Assembly (NCBI GenBank): GCA_016280345.1
Contig: JAEEGN010000314.1
Coordinates: forward strand, 1 to 6,082
Length of the DNA: 6,082 bases
Origin: Selenomonadaceae bacterium
GTDB taxonomy: Bacteria > Bacillota > Negativicutes > Selenomonadales > Selenomonadaceae
Direction: 5' to 3'
Shown here: in pieces, positions 1 through 5,878 of the stretch
Position numbering within the stretch: position 1 is the first letter of the stretch
How the letters are laid out: each line of letters begins with the position of its first letter
Made by a program: the position numbers and the translations under genes
Notes under the pieces: generated by a model
What the model was told of the DNA's origin: nothing
The model's input: the letters and a program-made list of their open reading frames with translations, nothing else
The model's database searches: none

Positions 1-930
1 GGAGCGGGTCGGAACATCGGCAAGCTTTGCTTCGCTTTTCCGGTGCAGGGCGTTCAGCCGGTCAATCGTCTCGGTGGCATCCTCGGCTGTTTCGGCAATG
101 CCGCGCAGAAAGAACCTGATCCACTGCTCATAATTGCCCGTTTTGCGCACCTCGCTCATCCTGTCGTAATACTCGATCCTGTTCAGTTTCAGATAGCACG
201 ACAGGTACAGCACCGGTGAGGAGATCACGTTCACACCCATCAGGAATAATGTAATCAGCAGTCTGCCAACACGACCGTTTCCATCGAGGAACGGATGGAT
301 CGTTTCAAACTGATAGTGAATCAGCGCCGCTTTGATCAGCGGATCCATGTCATCATCGTCGTTCATGAATCGCTCGAAATCAGACATGCACTCCACCATA
401 TCCCGCGGATTTGGCGGTATATACCGGGCATTTCTCAACGTGCTCCCGGCACCGCCAATCCAGTTCTGCGAGGTGCGGAATTCACCGGGGGTTTTATCTC
501 CGCCGCGGACGCTGTTCATCATCACCGCATGCGTCTCCCTGGTCAGCCTGTTGCACAGCGGGAGAATCTCCAGCCGCTTGATGGCGAAGTTGATTGCGCG
601 AACGTAATTGACGACGTCGGAGACATCAGCGTTGGCATTTTCGTCAATCTCGGGATTCAGTACATCTTCCAGCGTGCATTGCGTTCCCTCAATCTGAGAG
701 GATACCAGCGCCTCTTTCCTGACATACATGGATATAAACAAGTCCTTATTGGGGATGCGGTCAGACAATCCATTGAGCAGAGCCAGCTTCTTGTGCGCGT
801 CAATCAATAGCTGTTGCATTTCGGTGTCAATCTCAATATTCGGTTGTGGCGGCAATGGCTGTGGATAGAACGAGGAATATGCCATCTCTCCGCCCAGGTT
901 TTGTACCAATCTCCCGGCACGATTTTTCAT
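1..930 (-). CDS. Fic family protein (class II, probable AMP-transferase), 3' end off window
   Basis: A reading frame open to the left edge gives 310 residues from ATG at 930-928; an AGGAGG site (938-943) lies 7 nt upstream, which fixes the start. The Fic core motif HPFLDGNGRVGR is at residues 212-223, with the catalytic His212 and the phosphate-binding GNGR loop intact. The N-terminal part holds SSQIEG at residues 77-82, matching the class II inhibitory-helix motif [S/T]xxxE[G/N], whose Glu normally blocks ATP. Fic proteins usually transfer AMP from ATP to a hydroxyl side chain of a target protein; the target here cannot be told. Relatives with this layout are about 370 residues and often end in a winged-helix domain, so roughly 60 residues are probably missing beyond the edge. 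The gene has its own promoter and is shielded from the genes to its right by the terminator at 1033-1080. No partner antitoxin gene is visible; the internal motif suggests self-inhibition instead. Family assignment is firm, cellular role unknown. Confidence 0.95.
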   Translation of the reverse strand, partial: MKNRAGRLVQNLGGEMAYSSFYPQPLPPQPNIEIDTEMQQLLIDAHKKLALLNGLSDRIPNKDLFISMYVRKEALVSSQIEGTQCTLEDVLNPEIDENANADVSDVVNYVRAINFAIKRLEILPLCNRLTRETHAVMMNSVRGGDKTPGEFRTSQNWIGGAGSTLRNARYIPPNPRDMVECMSDFERFMNDDDDMDPLIKAALIHYQFETIHPFLDGNGRVGRLLITLFLMGVNVISSPVLYLSCYLKLNRIEYYDRMSEVRKTGNYEQWIRFFLRGIAETAEDATETIDRLNALHRKSEAKLADVPTRS

Positions 931-962
931 GCCATATCCTCCTATTTGCGTTTTCTGATGAT

Positions 963-991
963 AGTATAGTACATCAAACTCATAAAATCAA
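963..991 (-). promoter_or_regulatory. Sigma70-type promoter for the Fic gene
   Basis: On the minus strand, TTGATT (-35, 991-986) and TATACT (-10, 968-963) are separated by exactly 17 nt. Transcription would start near 956, giving a leader of about 25 nt that contains the AGGAGG site at 938-943. The surroundings are AT-rich, unlike the gene it serves. Read directly from the sequence; activity is inferred. Confidence 0.72.
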
Positions 992-1032
992 TAATTTGTG
1001 CGTTTTAATGATGATTATTCCCGAACAAGTTC

Positions 1033-1080
1033 AAAAAAAAGCGACCACATGGATTTTTCCACATGGTCGCTATTTCTTTT
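1033..1080 (-). terminator. Intrinsic terminator between the IS30 remnant and fic, probably bidirectional
   Basis: Arms at 1041-1052 and 1059-1070 pair over 12 positions (7 bp, a 2x2 internal mismatch, 3 bp) around a 6-nt loop. On the minus strand the stem is followed at once by eight T (complement of 1033-1040); on the plus strand by TATTTCTTTT. The arms also contain a direct repeat, CCACATGG (1045-1052 and 1059-1066). It most likely ends minus-strand transcripts coming from the exonuclease side, about 340 nt after that gene's stop, and isolates the fic promoter. Confidence 0.8.
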
Positions 1081-1086
1081 GCCGCC

Positions 1087-1335
1087 CGAGGCAAGGAGTT
1101 GGCGAAGCACGCAGAAGTCACAGCAGTGCTGGATCAGGTGAAACTCTGTTTCCCGTTGCCTCATCATTCGTGGGAGCGCGGTACGAATAAAAACACCAAC
1201 GGACTCCTACAAGAATACTTTCCGAAAGGGAAAAATATTTCGCACATCCCCGATTCCTATATCCAGGAGAAATTCGATGAACGCAACAAACGTCCCCGAA
1301 AGTGTCCTGGCTATAGAACACCATTAGAGGTGTAG
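1087..1335 (+). pseudogene. IS30-family transposase, C-terminal remnant
   Basis: The plus frame reads RGKELAKHAEVTAVLD, then a HSWERGTN..NTNGLLQEYFPKG block and an RPRKCPGYRTPLEV block. These match the C-terminal third of IS30-family DDE transposases in order and spacing. Similarity begins at RGKE (1087); the preceding residues FAA replace the usual acidic residue before RGKE, so the catalytic Asp and everything upstream are gone. The family motif TNENTNGLL reads TNKNTNGLL here: the catalytic Glu is Lys (AAA at 1189-1191), a single-base change from GAA. A TAG at 1333-1335 stops the frame where relatives usually have an aromatic residue, and the frame continues with HSKSLSLL, which looks like family sequence for a few more residues. 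It has no start codon or ribosome binding site of its own; the ATG at 1063 lies inside the terminator hairpin. This is a dead fragment. I could not identify terminal inverted repeats in 1336-1417, which holds no gene. Confidence 0.85.
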
Positions 1336-1417
1336 CATTCAAAATCGTTGTCCTTATTGTCAGCCGAAATTGCCGGCTCCGTTTCCCGCCGGTACATCTC
1401 GATACATAATTCAGCTA

Positions 1418-2569
1418 TCAATTAAACGGGGAAGGAACAGATAGCTTTTTGGCCAGTTTAATGATTTTCCCTTTAACCCCTATGCGACTATTTAATTCAT
1501 AAGCTTGGATATACCGTTCAAGTGCGGCTCGTTCTTCATTGCATTGTTCAAGAATCTCTCCGTATTTTCGAAGTATTTTTGCTCGATCGGCATTTCTCTC
1601 TAATGCTTTGGCATATAGCGATAATGCCGGAAAATAGTCATTAATGTCTGTGCTTGTGATGGTGTCCGTAAGACGAATGGCTTTATCCAAAAAGAACCAC
1701 CCTGGCATAAGATTTTCCATAACTTCTTCATGGTTGTTGTTTTTTACAAACATATGGCTTGGAGTATCGGTCAGTTCACACATCATTTGGACTTTAGCAG
1801 CAGCAACTGCATCGCTTGCCGCATCATGGGCGCTATGTTGAATTCCTAATGCTTTTGTTAAGGTGTTTAATTTTAGATTTGGGAAATCATGGCCCCACTT
1901 TTCACGGGCATTCTGCAGAATATCAAAATATGCAAAATCCGGAAAATCAATCCCAAAAAATTGCAAAGTTGCGTCAAAACAACCGATATCGAAACGAGCA
2001 TTATATGCACCAATTAATCTGTTCTCTATATCGGGTTTTAATGTTTCCCATAATTCATCAAACGACGGGGCTGTTTTTACTGTATCTAAAGTAATTCCAT
2101 GAAGTACACTGTTCCGAAAATCGTTATAAGGCGGACGGATAAAATATGATTTTGTTTGAACGATTTCGTTGTTCTCAACTACAGCCATGCCGATTTGACA
2201 AATGGAATCAGGATACATATTTGCTGTCTCAAAATCAACAACAGTATAGTTAGATAATGAACATGATGTGCGTCGCTCAATGTTATAATGTGTCACCGCA
2301 TGACGAACAAATTGCTGATTGGTCAGTATAGGCTTAATTGTTAGCGTATTACCCAAAGCTGTCGTAATATCATATGGCTCAGGAGTACAAGGATTAAGAT
2401 AGATGTCTTGGAGAATGGAGCCAAGATCAAGAGAAAAGTGTCCATCGGTTACTGGATTTATAATATATTCTTTTTCTGGGAGAGGGGCACCGCAAGAAGA
2501 ACAGAACTGGCTTTTACCTACTGACTCATTGCAATATGGACATCGAATGGATTCTTCTAACACTGCCAT
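1418..2569 (-). CDS. Zinc-ribbon / DnaQ-like DEDDh 3'-5' exonuclease with helical C-terminus
   Basis: The protein has 383 residues from ATG at 2569-2567. An upstream ATG at 2614 exists but would overlap the preceding gene, and a perfect AAGGAGGTGA site sits 7 nt before 2569. Residues 10-26 form a zinc ribbon with two CxxC pairs (C10, C13, C23, C26). Residues 35-107 are a linker region I do not recognise. Residues 108-260 are a DnaQ-like exonuclease: Exo I VVDFETAN (D112, E114), Exo II YNARFD (D194) and Exo III HDAASD (H248, D253), so all DEDDh residues are present. Residues about 310-383 are a charged helical segment resembling one or two TPR-like hairpins. Such enzymes remove nucleotides from 3' ends of DNA or RNA; the substrate here is unknown, and the zinc ribbon may help bind nucleic acid or a partner. 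The gene follows the C26 hydrolase by 25 nt and is probably co-transcribed. Its AT-rich codon use contrasts with both flanks, which suggests transfer. Nuclease call is firm, biological role unknown. Confidence 0.9.
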   Translation of the reverse strand: MAVLEESIRCPYCNESVGKSQFCSSCGAPLPEKEYIINPVTDGHFSLDLGSILQDIYLNPCTPEPYDITTALGNTLTIKPILTNQQFVRHAVTHYNIERRTSCSLSNYTVVDFETANMYPDSICQIGMAVVENNEIVQTKSYFIRPPYNDFRNSVLHGITLDTVKTAPSFDELWETLKPDIENRLIGAYNARFDIGCFDATLQFFGIDFPDFAYFDILQNAREKWGHDFPNLKLNTLTKALGIQHSAHDAASDAVAAAKVQMMCELTDTPSHMFVKNNNHEEVMENLMPGWFFLDKAIRLTDTITSTDINDYFPALSLYAKALERNADRAKILRKYGEILEQCNEERAALERYIQAYELNSRIGVKGKIIKLAKKLSVPSPFN

Positions 2570-2574
2570 AATAT

Positions 2575-2586
2575 CCTCACCTCCTT
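2575..2586 (-). promoter_or_regulatory. Consensus Shine-Dalgarno site of the exonuclease gene
   Basis: The minus strand reads AAGGAGGTGAGG, fully complementary to the 16S anti-SD core, 7 nt before ATG 2569 and 8 nt after the TAA of the upstream hydrolase gene (2597-2595). It decides the start at 2569 rather than 2614 and would allow translational coupling. Confidence 0.85.
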
Positions 2587-2594
2587 GAAGAAGA

Positions 2595-3533
2595 TTATCG
2601 TTTCGCCATAGCAACGATGGCGTTGAAATATACGATGGAGGTTTCGTCCAGCTGGCGGACGACGGCGATTTCCGGATGGTACTGCAGCCCCAGAGCGAAG
2701 GTCTTGTCCGGTCGCTCGACGGCCTCGATGATACGGATTCCGTTTGTTACGTTGATGCCGGTTATTTTGAGGCGGGTTCCTTCGGTGCTTTTTATGGCCT
2801 GATGATGCCAGCTGGGCACATTCGAAATGAACATTCCTTTGGTCAGCCGGGCCAGGATGGAGTCCCGTTCCGTCACCGTGACGTCATGAAACGCGAAATC
2901 CCGGTAGGCGCCTTGTCGGGGCCGTTGATTGCGAGGTTCGAAGGCGTAGCTTTTTCCCAGTTCCGCCATATAGTCCGGTATATCCTCTATGAGGTCAGCC
3001 CCGGAGACGACGCCTAACATCTGCATCCCACGGCAAATCGCGAGAATCGGGATATCGTTTTCCAGGCAGTACGACATCAGCAGAAAATCCGATACATCAC
3101 GCTCGGCACTAAATCTCCCGGGCTGAAGGGCAGGCCGCGGCGCGTAATACAGGGAAGGGCTGATGTCCGAGCCGCCGGGGAAAACAACGGCGCCGACATC
3201 CTTTACGACGGTTTCCACATCGGAGTTTTGCCAGGTATTGCACCGTATCAGCTTGCCCGCCTCTGCCGTCAGGGCGCCGTTCTCCTCCTTGCCGTGGATG
3301 ATCGTTCCGTCTTCCGTATAGTCCAGATCGGCCGAGCGAACTTGTTTCAAAATAACGGGGATGCCGCCCGCGGCTTCAATGGCCCGGCAGGTCGCCTCAA
3401 ACGTTTCCGACGGCTTATTGTGCCAGGCGACACCGACCAACGGCTTGTTTTCCGCCGCTTCTGCCGTTATGTTCAAAAACAGGGCGAGGAACATCATCGC
3501 CCATAGTATGGCTGTCGAAGCCTTCTTTCTCAT
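2595..3533 (-). CDS. Exported PuuD-like gamma-glutamyl hydrolase (peptidase C26, class I GATase fold)
   Basis: The chosen start is ATG at 3533-3531, giving 312 residues; GGAGG (3539-3543) lies 5 nt upstream. Starting at 3629 would add 32 residues in front of a typical signal peptide. Residues 1-26 have a basic RKK head, a hydrophobic core (ILWAMMFLALFL) and an AEA-type cleavage site, so the protein is probably secreted or lipid-bilayer proximal. The mature part shows the peptidase C26 pattern: VFPGGSDISPSLYY (117-130), the nucleophile elbow AICRGMQML with Cys167, and YHPE with His286 and Glu288, completing the Cys-His-Glu triad. Family members such as PuuD hydrolyse gamma-glutamyl amides in the cytoplasm; an exported version may act on peptidoglycan-derived or dietary gamma-glutamyl compounds, which is inference. 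Residues about 66-105 look like an added segment with Cys98. It leads the probable two-gene unit with the exonuclease downstream. Confidence 0.9.
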   Translation of the reverse strand: MRKKASTAILWAMMFLALFLNITAEAAENKPLVGVAWHNKPSETFEATCRAIEAAGGIPVILKQVRSADLDYTEDGTIIHGKEENGALTAEAGKLIRCNTWQNSDVETVVKDVGAVVFPGGSDISPSLYYAPRPALQPGRFSAERDVSDFLLMSYCLENDIPILAICRGMQMLGVVSGADLIEDIPDYMAELGKSYAFEPRNQRPRQGAYRDFAFHDVTVTERDSILARLTKGMFISNVPSWHHQAIKSTEGTRLKITGINVTNGIRIIEAVERPDKTFALGLQYHPEIAVVRQLDETSIVYFNAIVAMAKR

Positions 3534-3827
3534 ATTTACCTCCCTCTGCCCTGCGGCGGTCGCACGCCGCTTCTCCCTCACATCAGAGAAGTTCCCGGCC
3601 CTGAACCACACCGCGCTTACCCAAAGCATTCCGCTATTGATGTTCTCTCCCGGGTTACTTCCCGTTTCCCTTCGATGGGATCGGCAGCGAATTTTGCCGC
3701 CGTTACCTCTCCCGCCGGTTCCCCTTCCCGAAAGACGTTCCTGCTATGCCGGGAAGCTGCCGCTTTGCCGCGTTCAGGCAAGTCCGCCAGCGGGGTTCAC
3801 GGCGCCAAAATCATTACAAAATCCCAA
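3534..3827 (-). other. Long, structured 5' leader of the C26 hydrolase mRNA
   Basis: If the promoter at 3834-3842 is used, about 290 nt precede the start codon without a credible gene. The stretch is GC-rich and contains several inverted repeats: CTTCCCG/CGGGAAG (3724-3730 with 3750-3756), CGGCA/TGCCG (3682-3686 with 3695-3699) and GCGGCG/CGCCGC (3553-3558 with 3565-3570), the last ending 9 nt before the ribosome binding site. I compared it by eye with cobalamin, glycine, SAM, lysine, c-di-GMP, THF and T-box consensus elements and found no match. I also see no T-rich terminator in it. It may be a regulatory leader or simply GC-rich spacer. Confidence 0.4.
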
Positions 3828-3833
3828 CTATAG

Positions 3834-3842
3834 ATTATAGCA
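3834..3842 (-). promoter_or_regulatory. Extended -10 promoter upstream of the C26 hydrolase
   Basis: The minus strand reads TGCTATAAT: a perfect TATAAT (3839-3834) preceded by the TGn extension. The hexamer 17 nt further upstream, AAGCTA, is a poor -35, which fits an extended -10 promoter. Expected start is near 3827. Nothing closer to the coding start resembles a promoter as well. Confidence 0.6.
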
Positions 3843-3960
3843 CAGTATCCCGGTTTTAGCTTCATAATTATTTGTTTTCCGGCAGACAGGTTTGCCTTCC
3901 CTCTCTCTCCTTTGCAGAATCAGCGACAGTTAGAGAGACAGTACGGGGATTCCCCCTGCG

Positions 3961-3967
3961 GGAGGTG
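3961..3967 (+). promoter_or_regulatory. Ribosome binding site of the AlbA_2 fragment
   Basis: GGAGGTG lies 6 nt (counted from GGAGG) before ATG 3972. It favours this start over the in-frame ATG at 3912, which has no such site. It shows that the 5' end of the truncated gene is still intact. I found no clear promoter in 3843-3960, which otherwise holds only short pyrimidine-rich tracts and a GGGGATTCCCC palindrome just upstream of the site. Confidence 0.7.
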
Positions 3968-3971
3968 TCTT

Positions 3972-4220
3972 ATGGCGCTGCCGATCCATAGGGAGGCGCT
4001 GATCCGGCGGCGGGCGGCGGGGAGGGTTCGGACAACGTATAAGGGGAACTGGAATCCCGAGCCGTTTCTTCCCTCCATCGGCGCCTTCGCCGACGATATC
4101 GACAACCGGGGCGGCGGCGATACCATCATCATCATCGGGGAGGCGGCCGGCGCGGCGCCGGACAGCAATTATCAGGAGCTGTGCCTGACGCCAAAGGGAA
4201 GGGTTTCCGCCGGGAAATGA
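3972..4220 (+). pseudogene. N-terminal fragment of a Schlafen/AlbA_2-domain (ATP-binding or DNA-binding) protein
   Basis: The frame encodes 82 residues. Residues 1-60 resemble the start of AlbA_2 (Schlafen-like) proteins, whose typical opening has a YKxxWNPE block followed by CAFANDxxNxGGGYIxxGxEE. Here the matching pieces are TTYKGNWNPEP (residues 21-31) and IGAFADDIDNRGGG (36-49), followed by DTIIIIGE. The usual aromatic residue before GGG is Arg and an extra residue follows GGG. After GE the family similarity ends; the last 24 residues (AAGAAPDSNYQ onwards) are unlike the family, and neither alternative frame restores it. Full-length members have 400-500 residues, so most of the protein is missing. 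The start has a good ribosome binding site and the stop is 17 nt before a strong terminator, as if an internal deletion joined the two ends of a gene. It could still make a small protein. Family call is by recall of the motif, not by search. Confidence 0.6.
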
Positions 4221-4237
4221 TTTTCTGCCGTCAAAAA

Positions 4238-4285
4238 GACCGGCAGCGAAGAAGCACTCGTTCTTCGCCGCCGGTCCGTTTTTTT
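4238..4285 (+). terminator. Strong bidirectional intrinsic terminator
   Basis: Arms at 4238-4253 and 4261-4276 pair over 16 positions with one A-C mismatch, around a 7-nt loop. Seven T follow on the plus strand (4279-4285); five T on the minus strand (complement of 4233-4237). It separates the converging AlbA_2 fragment (stop 17 nt away) and the MATE gene (stop 36 nt away) and can serve both. Confidence 0.93.
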
Positions 4286-4312
4286 ATGCCAGCAGGCCGT
4301 TCTGTTTTCCCC

Positions 4313-5644
4313 TCAGCTTTCCCGCAGCACCTTCCGCGTGAAGAAGAAAGCCACGGCCAGGGGGAGGCAGGAGCCGATCCAGGCCAGGGGGTTCGCCAGG
4401 CAGGCGCCGAGGTAGCCGAGCCAGTCCACGAGGAAGAGGGCCGCCACCGCCCGCATGATCAGCTCCATGATGCCGGCCACCGTGGGCACGATCGTCTGCC
4501 CCAGCCCCTGCAGGGTGAAGCGGAAGATGAAGAGCATCGCCAGGATGAAATAGCAGAGGCCGTTGACGTTGAGGTACAGGCGGCCGTACTCGATGACCTG
4601 AATTTCCTCCGGGCCGACGAAAAGCTCCATGATGGGCCTGCCGCCGAGGACCATCACGATGCCGATGAAGATGCTGAAAGCGCCGGACATCAGAAGGCCC
4701 TTCCTGACGCCGAGCCAGATGCGGTCGAAGCGCCGGGCGCCGTAATTCTGCGCCGTGTAGGCGGCCATGGCCATACCGAAGGACATCATGGGCATGACGG
4801 CGATGGTGTCCACCTTCTGGGCGGCGGCGTAGGCGGCGACGGCCAGCGGGCCGAGGTTGTTCAGCGCCACCTGGAGGATGATGGCCCCCAGCGCGATGAC
4901 GGAGGCCTGGAAACCCATGGGCAGGCCGAGCCGCAGATGGGCGACGAGCTCCCGCCGGGTAAGGCGCCAGTCCTCCCGCCGGGGAACCAGCACCGTGACG
5001 CGGCGAAAGATGTAAAAGAGGCCGAGCAGGTTCGCCACCACCTGGGAAAAGACGGTGGCCAGCGCCGCCCCCGGCACGCCCCAGCCCAGGCCGATGATGA
5101 AGATGGGCTCGAAGAGGATATTGAGCCCGAGGCCGCAGCCCAGCATGATGGTCGGGGTGCGGCTGTCCCCCAGGGAGCGGATGAGGTTCGTCTGCATGGC
5201 GAAGAGCATCATCAGCGGCACGCCGGCGTAGATGATGCTGATGAAGGCGACGGCGTCCTCGTATATCTCCGGCGGCGTCTCCATCAAAAGCAGCAACGGC
5301 CGCACCGCCAGCACGCCGAAAATCGTCAGCGCCAGCGAGATCAGGCCGGTCAGCACGGCGCAGGCCGCGGCGCTCCGCCGGACGCCGACCTCGTCCCGGG
5401 CGCCGAACCGCTGGCCGGTATAGATAGAAAGGCCGGTGGAGGTGCCCATCACGAAGCCGATCATCAGGAACATCAGGCTGCCGGTGCAGCCCACCGACGC
5501 CAGCGCCTGGACGCCCAGGAAGCGGCCCACGATCAGCGTATCAACGAAGGAGTACATCTGCTGGAAGATATTGCCGGCGATCAGCGGCAGCGTGAAGTAG
5601 AGGATCAGCCGCGCCGGATCGCCCTCAGTCATGTTTTTTGCCAT
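4313..5644 (-). CDS. MATE family multidrug/metabolite efflux transporter
   Basis: The protein has 443 residues, the usual size for the family. It is a 12-helix membrane protein with two related halves: the N-lobe has LPLIAGNIFQQMYSFVDT (residues 19-36) then VGRFLG and TGQRFGARD (76-84); the C-lobe has GLPMGFQ (240-246) and TAQNYGARR (297-305). These paired motifs show the internal duplication typical of MATE proteins. MATE transporters exchange Na+ or H+ for cationic drugs or metabolites across the cytoplasmic membrane; the substrate cannot be told. Asp35 in helix 1 is in the place where bacterial members keep an acidic residue for cation coupling. The start at 5644 has GAGG 8 nt upstream (5653-5656), a modest site; Met5 has none. 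The gene is very GC-rich. It is transcribed divergently from the PAS gene and ends at the terminator at 4238-4276. Confidence 0.96.
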   Translation of the reverse strand: MAKNMTEGDPARLILYFTLPLIAGNIFQQMYSFVDTLIVGRFLGVQALASVGCTGSLMFLMIGFVMGTSTGLSIYTGQRFGARDEVGVRRSAAACAVLTGLISLALTIFGVLAVRPLLLLMETPPEIYEDAVAFISIIYAGVPLMMLFAMQTNLIRSLGDSRTPTIMLGCGLGLNILFEPIFIIGLGWGVPGAALATVFSQVVANLLGLFYIFRRVTVLVPRREDWRLTRRELVAHLRLGLPMGFQASVIALGAIILQVALNNLGPLAVAAYAAAQKVDTIAVMPMMSFGMAMAAYTAQNYGARRFDRIWLGVRKGLLMSGAFSIFIGIVMVLGGRPIMELFVGPEEIQVIEYGRLYLNVNGLCYFILAMLFIFRFTLQGLGQTIVPTVAGIMELIMRAVAALFLVDWLGYLGACLANPLAWIGSCLPLAVAFFFTRKVLRES

Positions 5645-5726
5645 GGAAGGAACCTCGCAACAGTGGAAAACCAGGCGCGCCCCGTCAGGCCGCCGGACGC
5701 CCCCGGTGTCACCGGACGCGTATCTA

Positions 5727-5735
5727 TATAATATT
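5727..5735 (-). promoter_or_regulatory. AT-rich island, possible -10 region for the MATE gene
   Basis: A short AT tract sits in otherwise GC-rich DNA about 85 nt before the MATE start. The minus strand offers TATTAT (5733-5728) and the plus strand TATAAT (5727-5732), but neither has a recognisable -35 at 16-18 nt. The minus-strand use is preferred only because the MATE gene needs a promoter here. Confidence 0.35.
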
Positions 5736-5746
5736 CGCCTTTTGTC

Positions 5747-5800
5747 TCCCGGATTCCTGCCGGGAACCGATTTTTGGCCTCTCCCGGACGGGCACCGGGA
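5747..5800. repeat. Twin TCCCGG-N7-CCGGGA palindromes
   Basis: TCCCGG and CCGGGA separated by 7 nt occur at 5747-5765 and again at 5782-5800, 35 nt apart start to start (about 3.3 helical turns). The outer six bases are identical and the spacers differ. They lie just upstream of the possible MATE -10 tract. They may be paired operator sites for a dimeric regulator or RNA hairpins. The first is followed by ATTTTT on the plus strand, but the stem is too short for a good terminator. Confidence 0.55.
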
Positions 5801-5852
5801 AAAGCGGGCCGGGGCAGGGGTAAGAATAATGAATACAATTCAGGACAGGCGG

Positions 5853-5878
5853 TTTCTCTCATTGTCTTTTCAGAGAAA
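5853..5878. promoter_or_regulatory. Inverted repeat across the -35 of the PAS gene promoter
   Basis: TTTCTCT (5853-5859) and AGAGAAA (5872-5878) form a perfect 7-bp inverted repeat with a 12-nt spacer that contains the -35 hexamer at 5862-5867. The position would suit an operator; this is inference. Confidence 0.4.

Noticed and set aside
295..810. 171-residue plus-strand open frame over the Fic gene
   Set aside because: It is the antisense shadow of the Fic coding region, which has catalytic motifs, a promoter and a ribosome binding site on the other strand.
1118..1342. 74-residue minus-strand frame over the IS30 remnant
   Set aside because: The plus frame carries clear transposase blocks; the minus frame shows no motif and is a shadow.
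1366..1388. Possible terminator hairpin just after the exonuclease gene (AGCCG/CGGCT near 1370)
   Set aside because: The stem is only 5 bp and no T-run follows on the minus strand; the hairpin at 1033-1080 is a far better terminator.
2595..3629. Longer hydrolase start at 3629
   Set aside because: It would place 32 residues before a textbook signal peptide; the ATG at 3533 has the ribosome binding site and 3629 does not.
3534..3827. Cobalamin riboswitch or T-box in the hydrolase leader
   Set aside because: A GGGGAACCGGCGGG stretch on the minus strand faintly recalls a cobalamin box, but the following conserved parts are absent; no T-box AANGGTGGNACCGCG core is present.
4181..5731. 516-residue plus-strand open frame across the MATE gene
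   Set aside because: It is antisense to a well-supported transporter, is extremely rich in His, Asp, Glu, Gln, Arg and Gly, has no recognisable domain, and arises from the high GC codon bias of the opposite strand.
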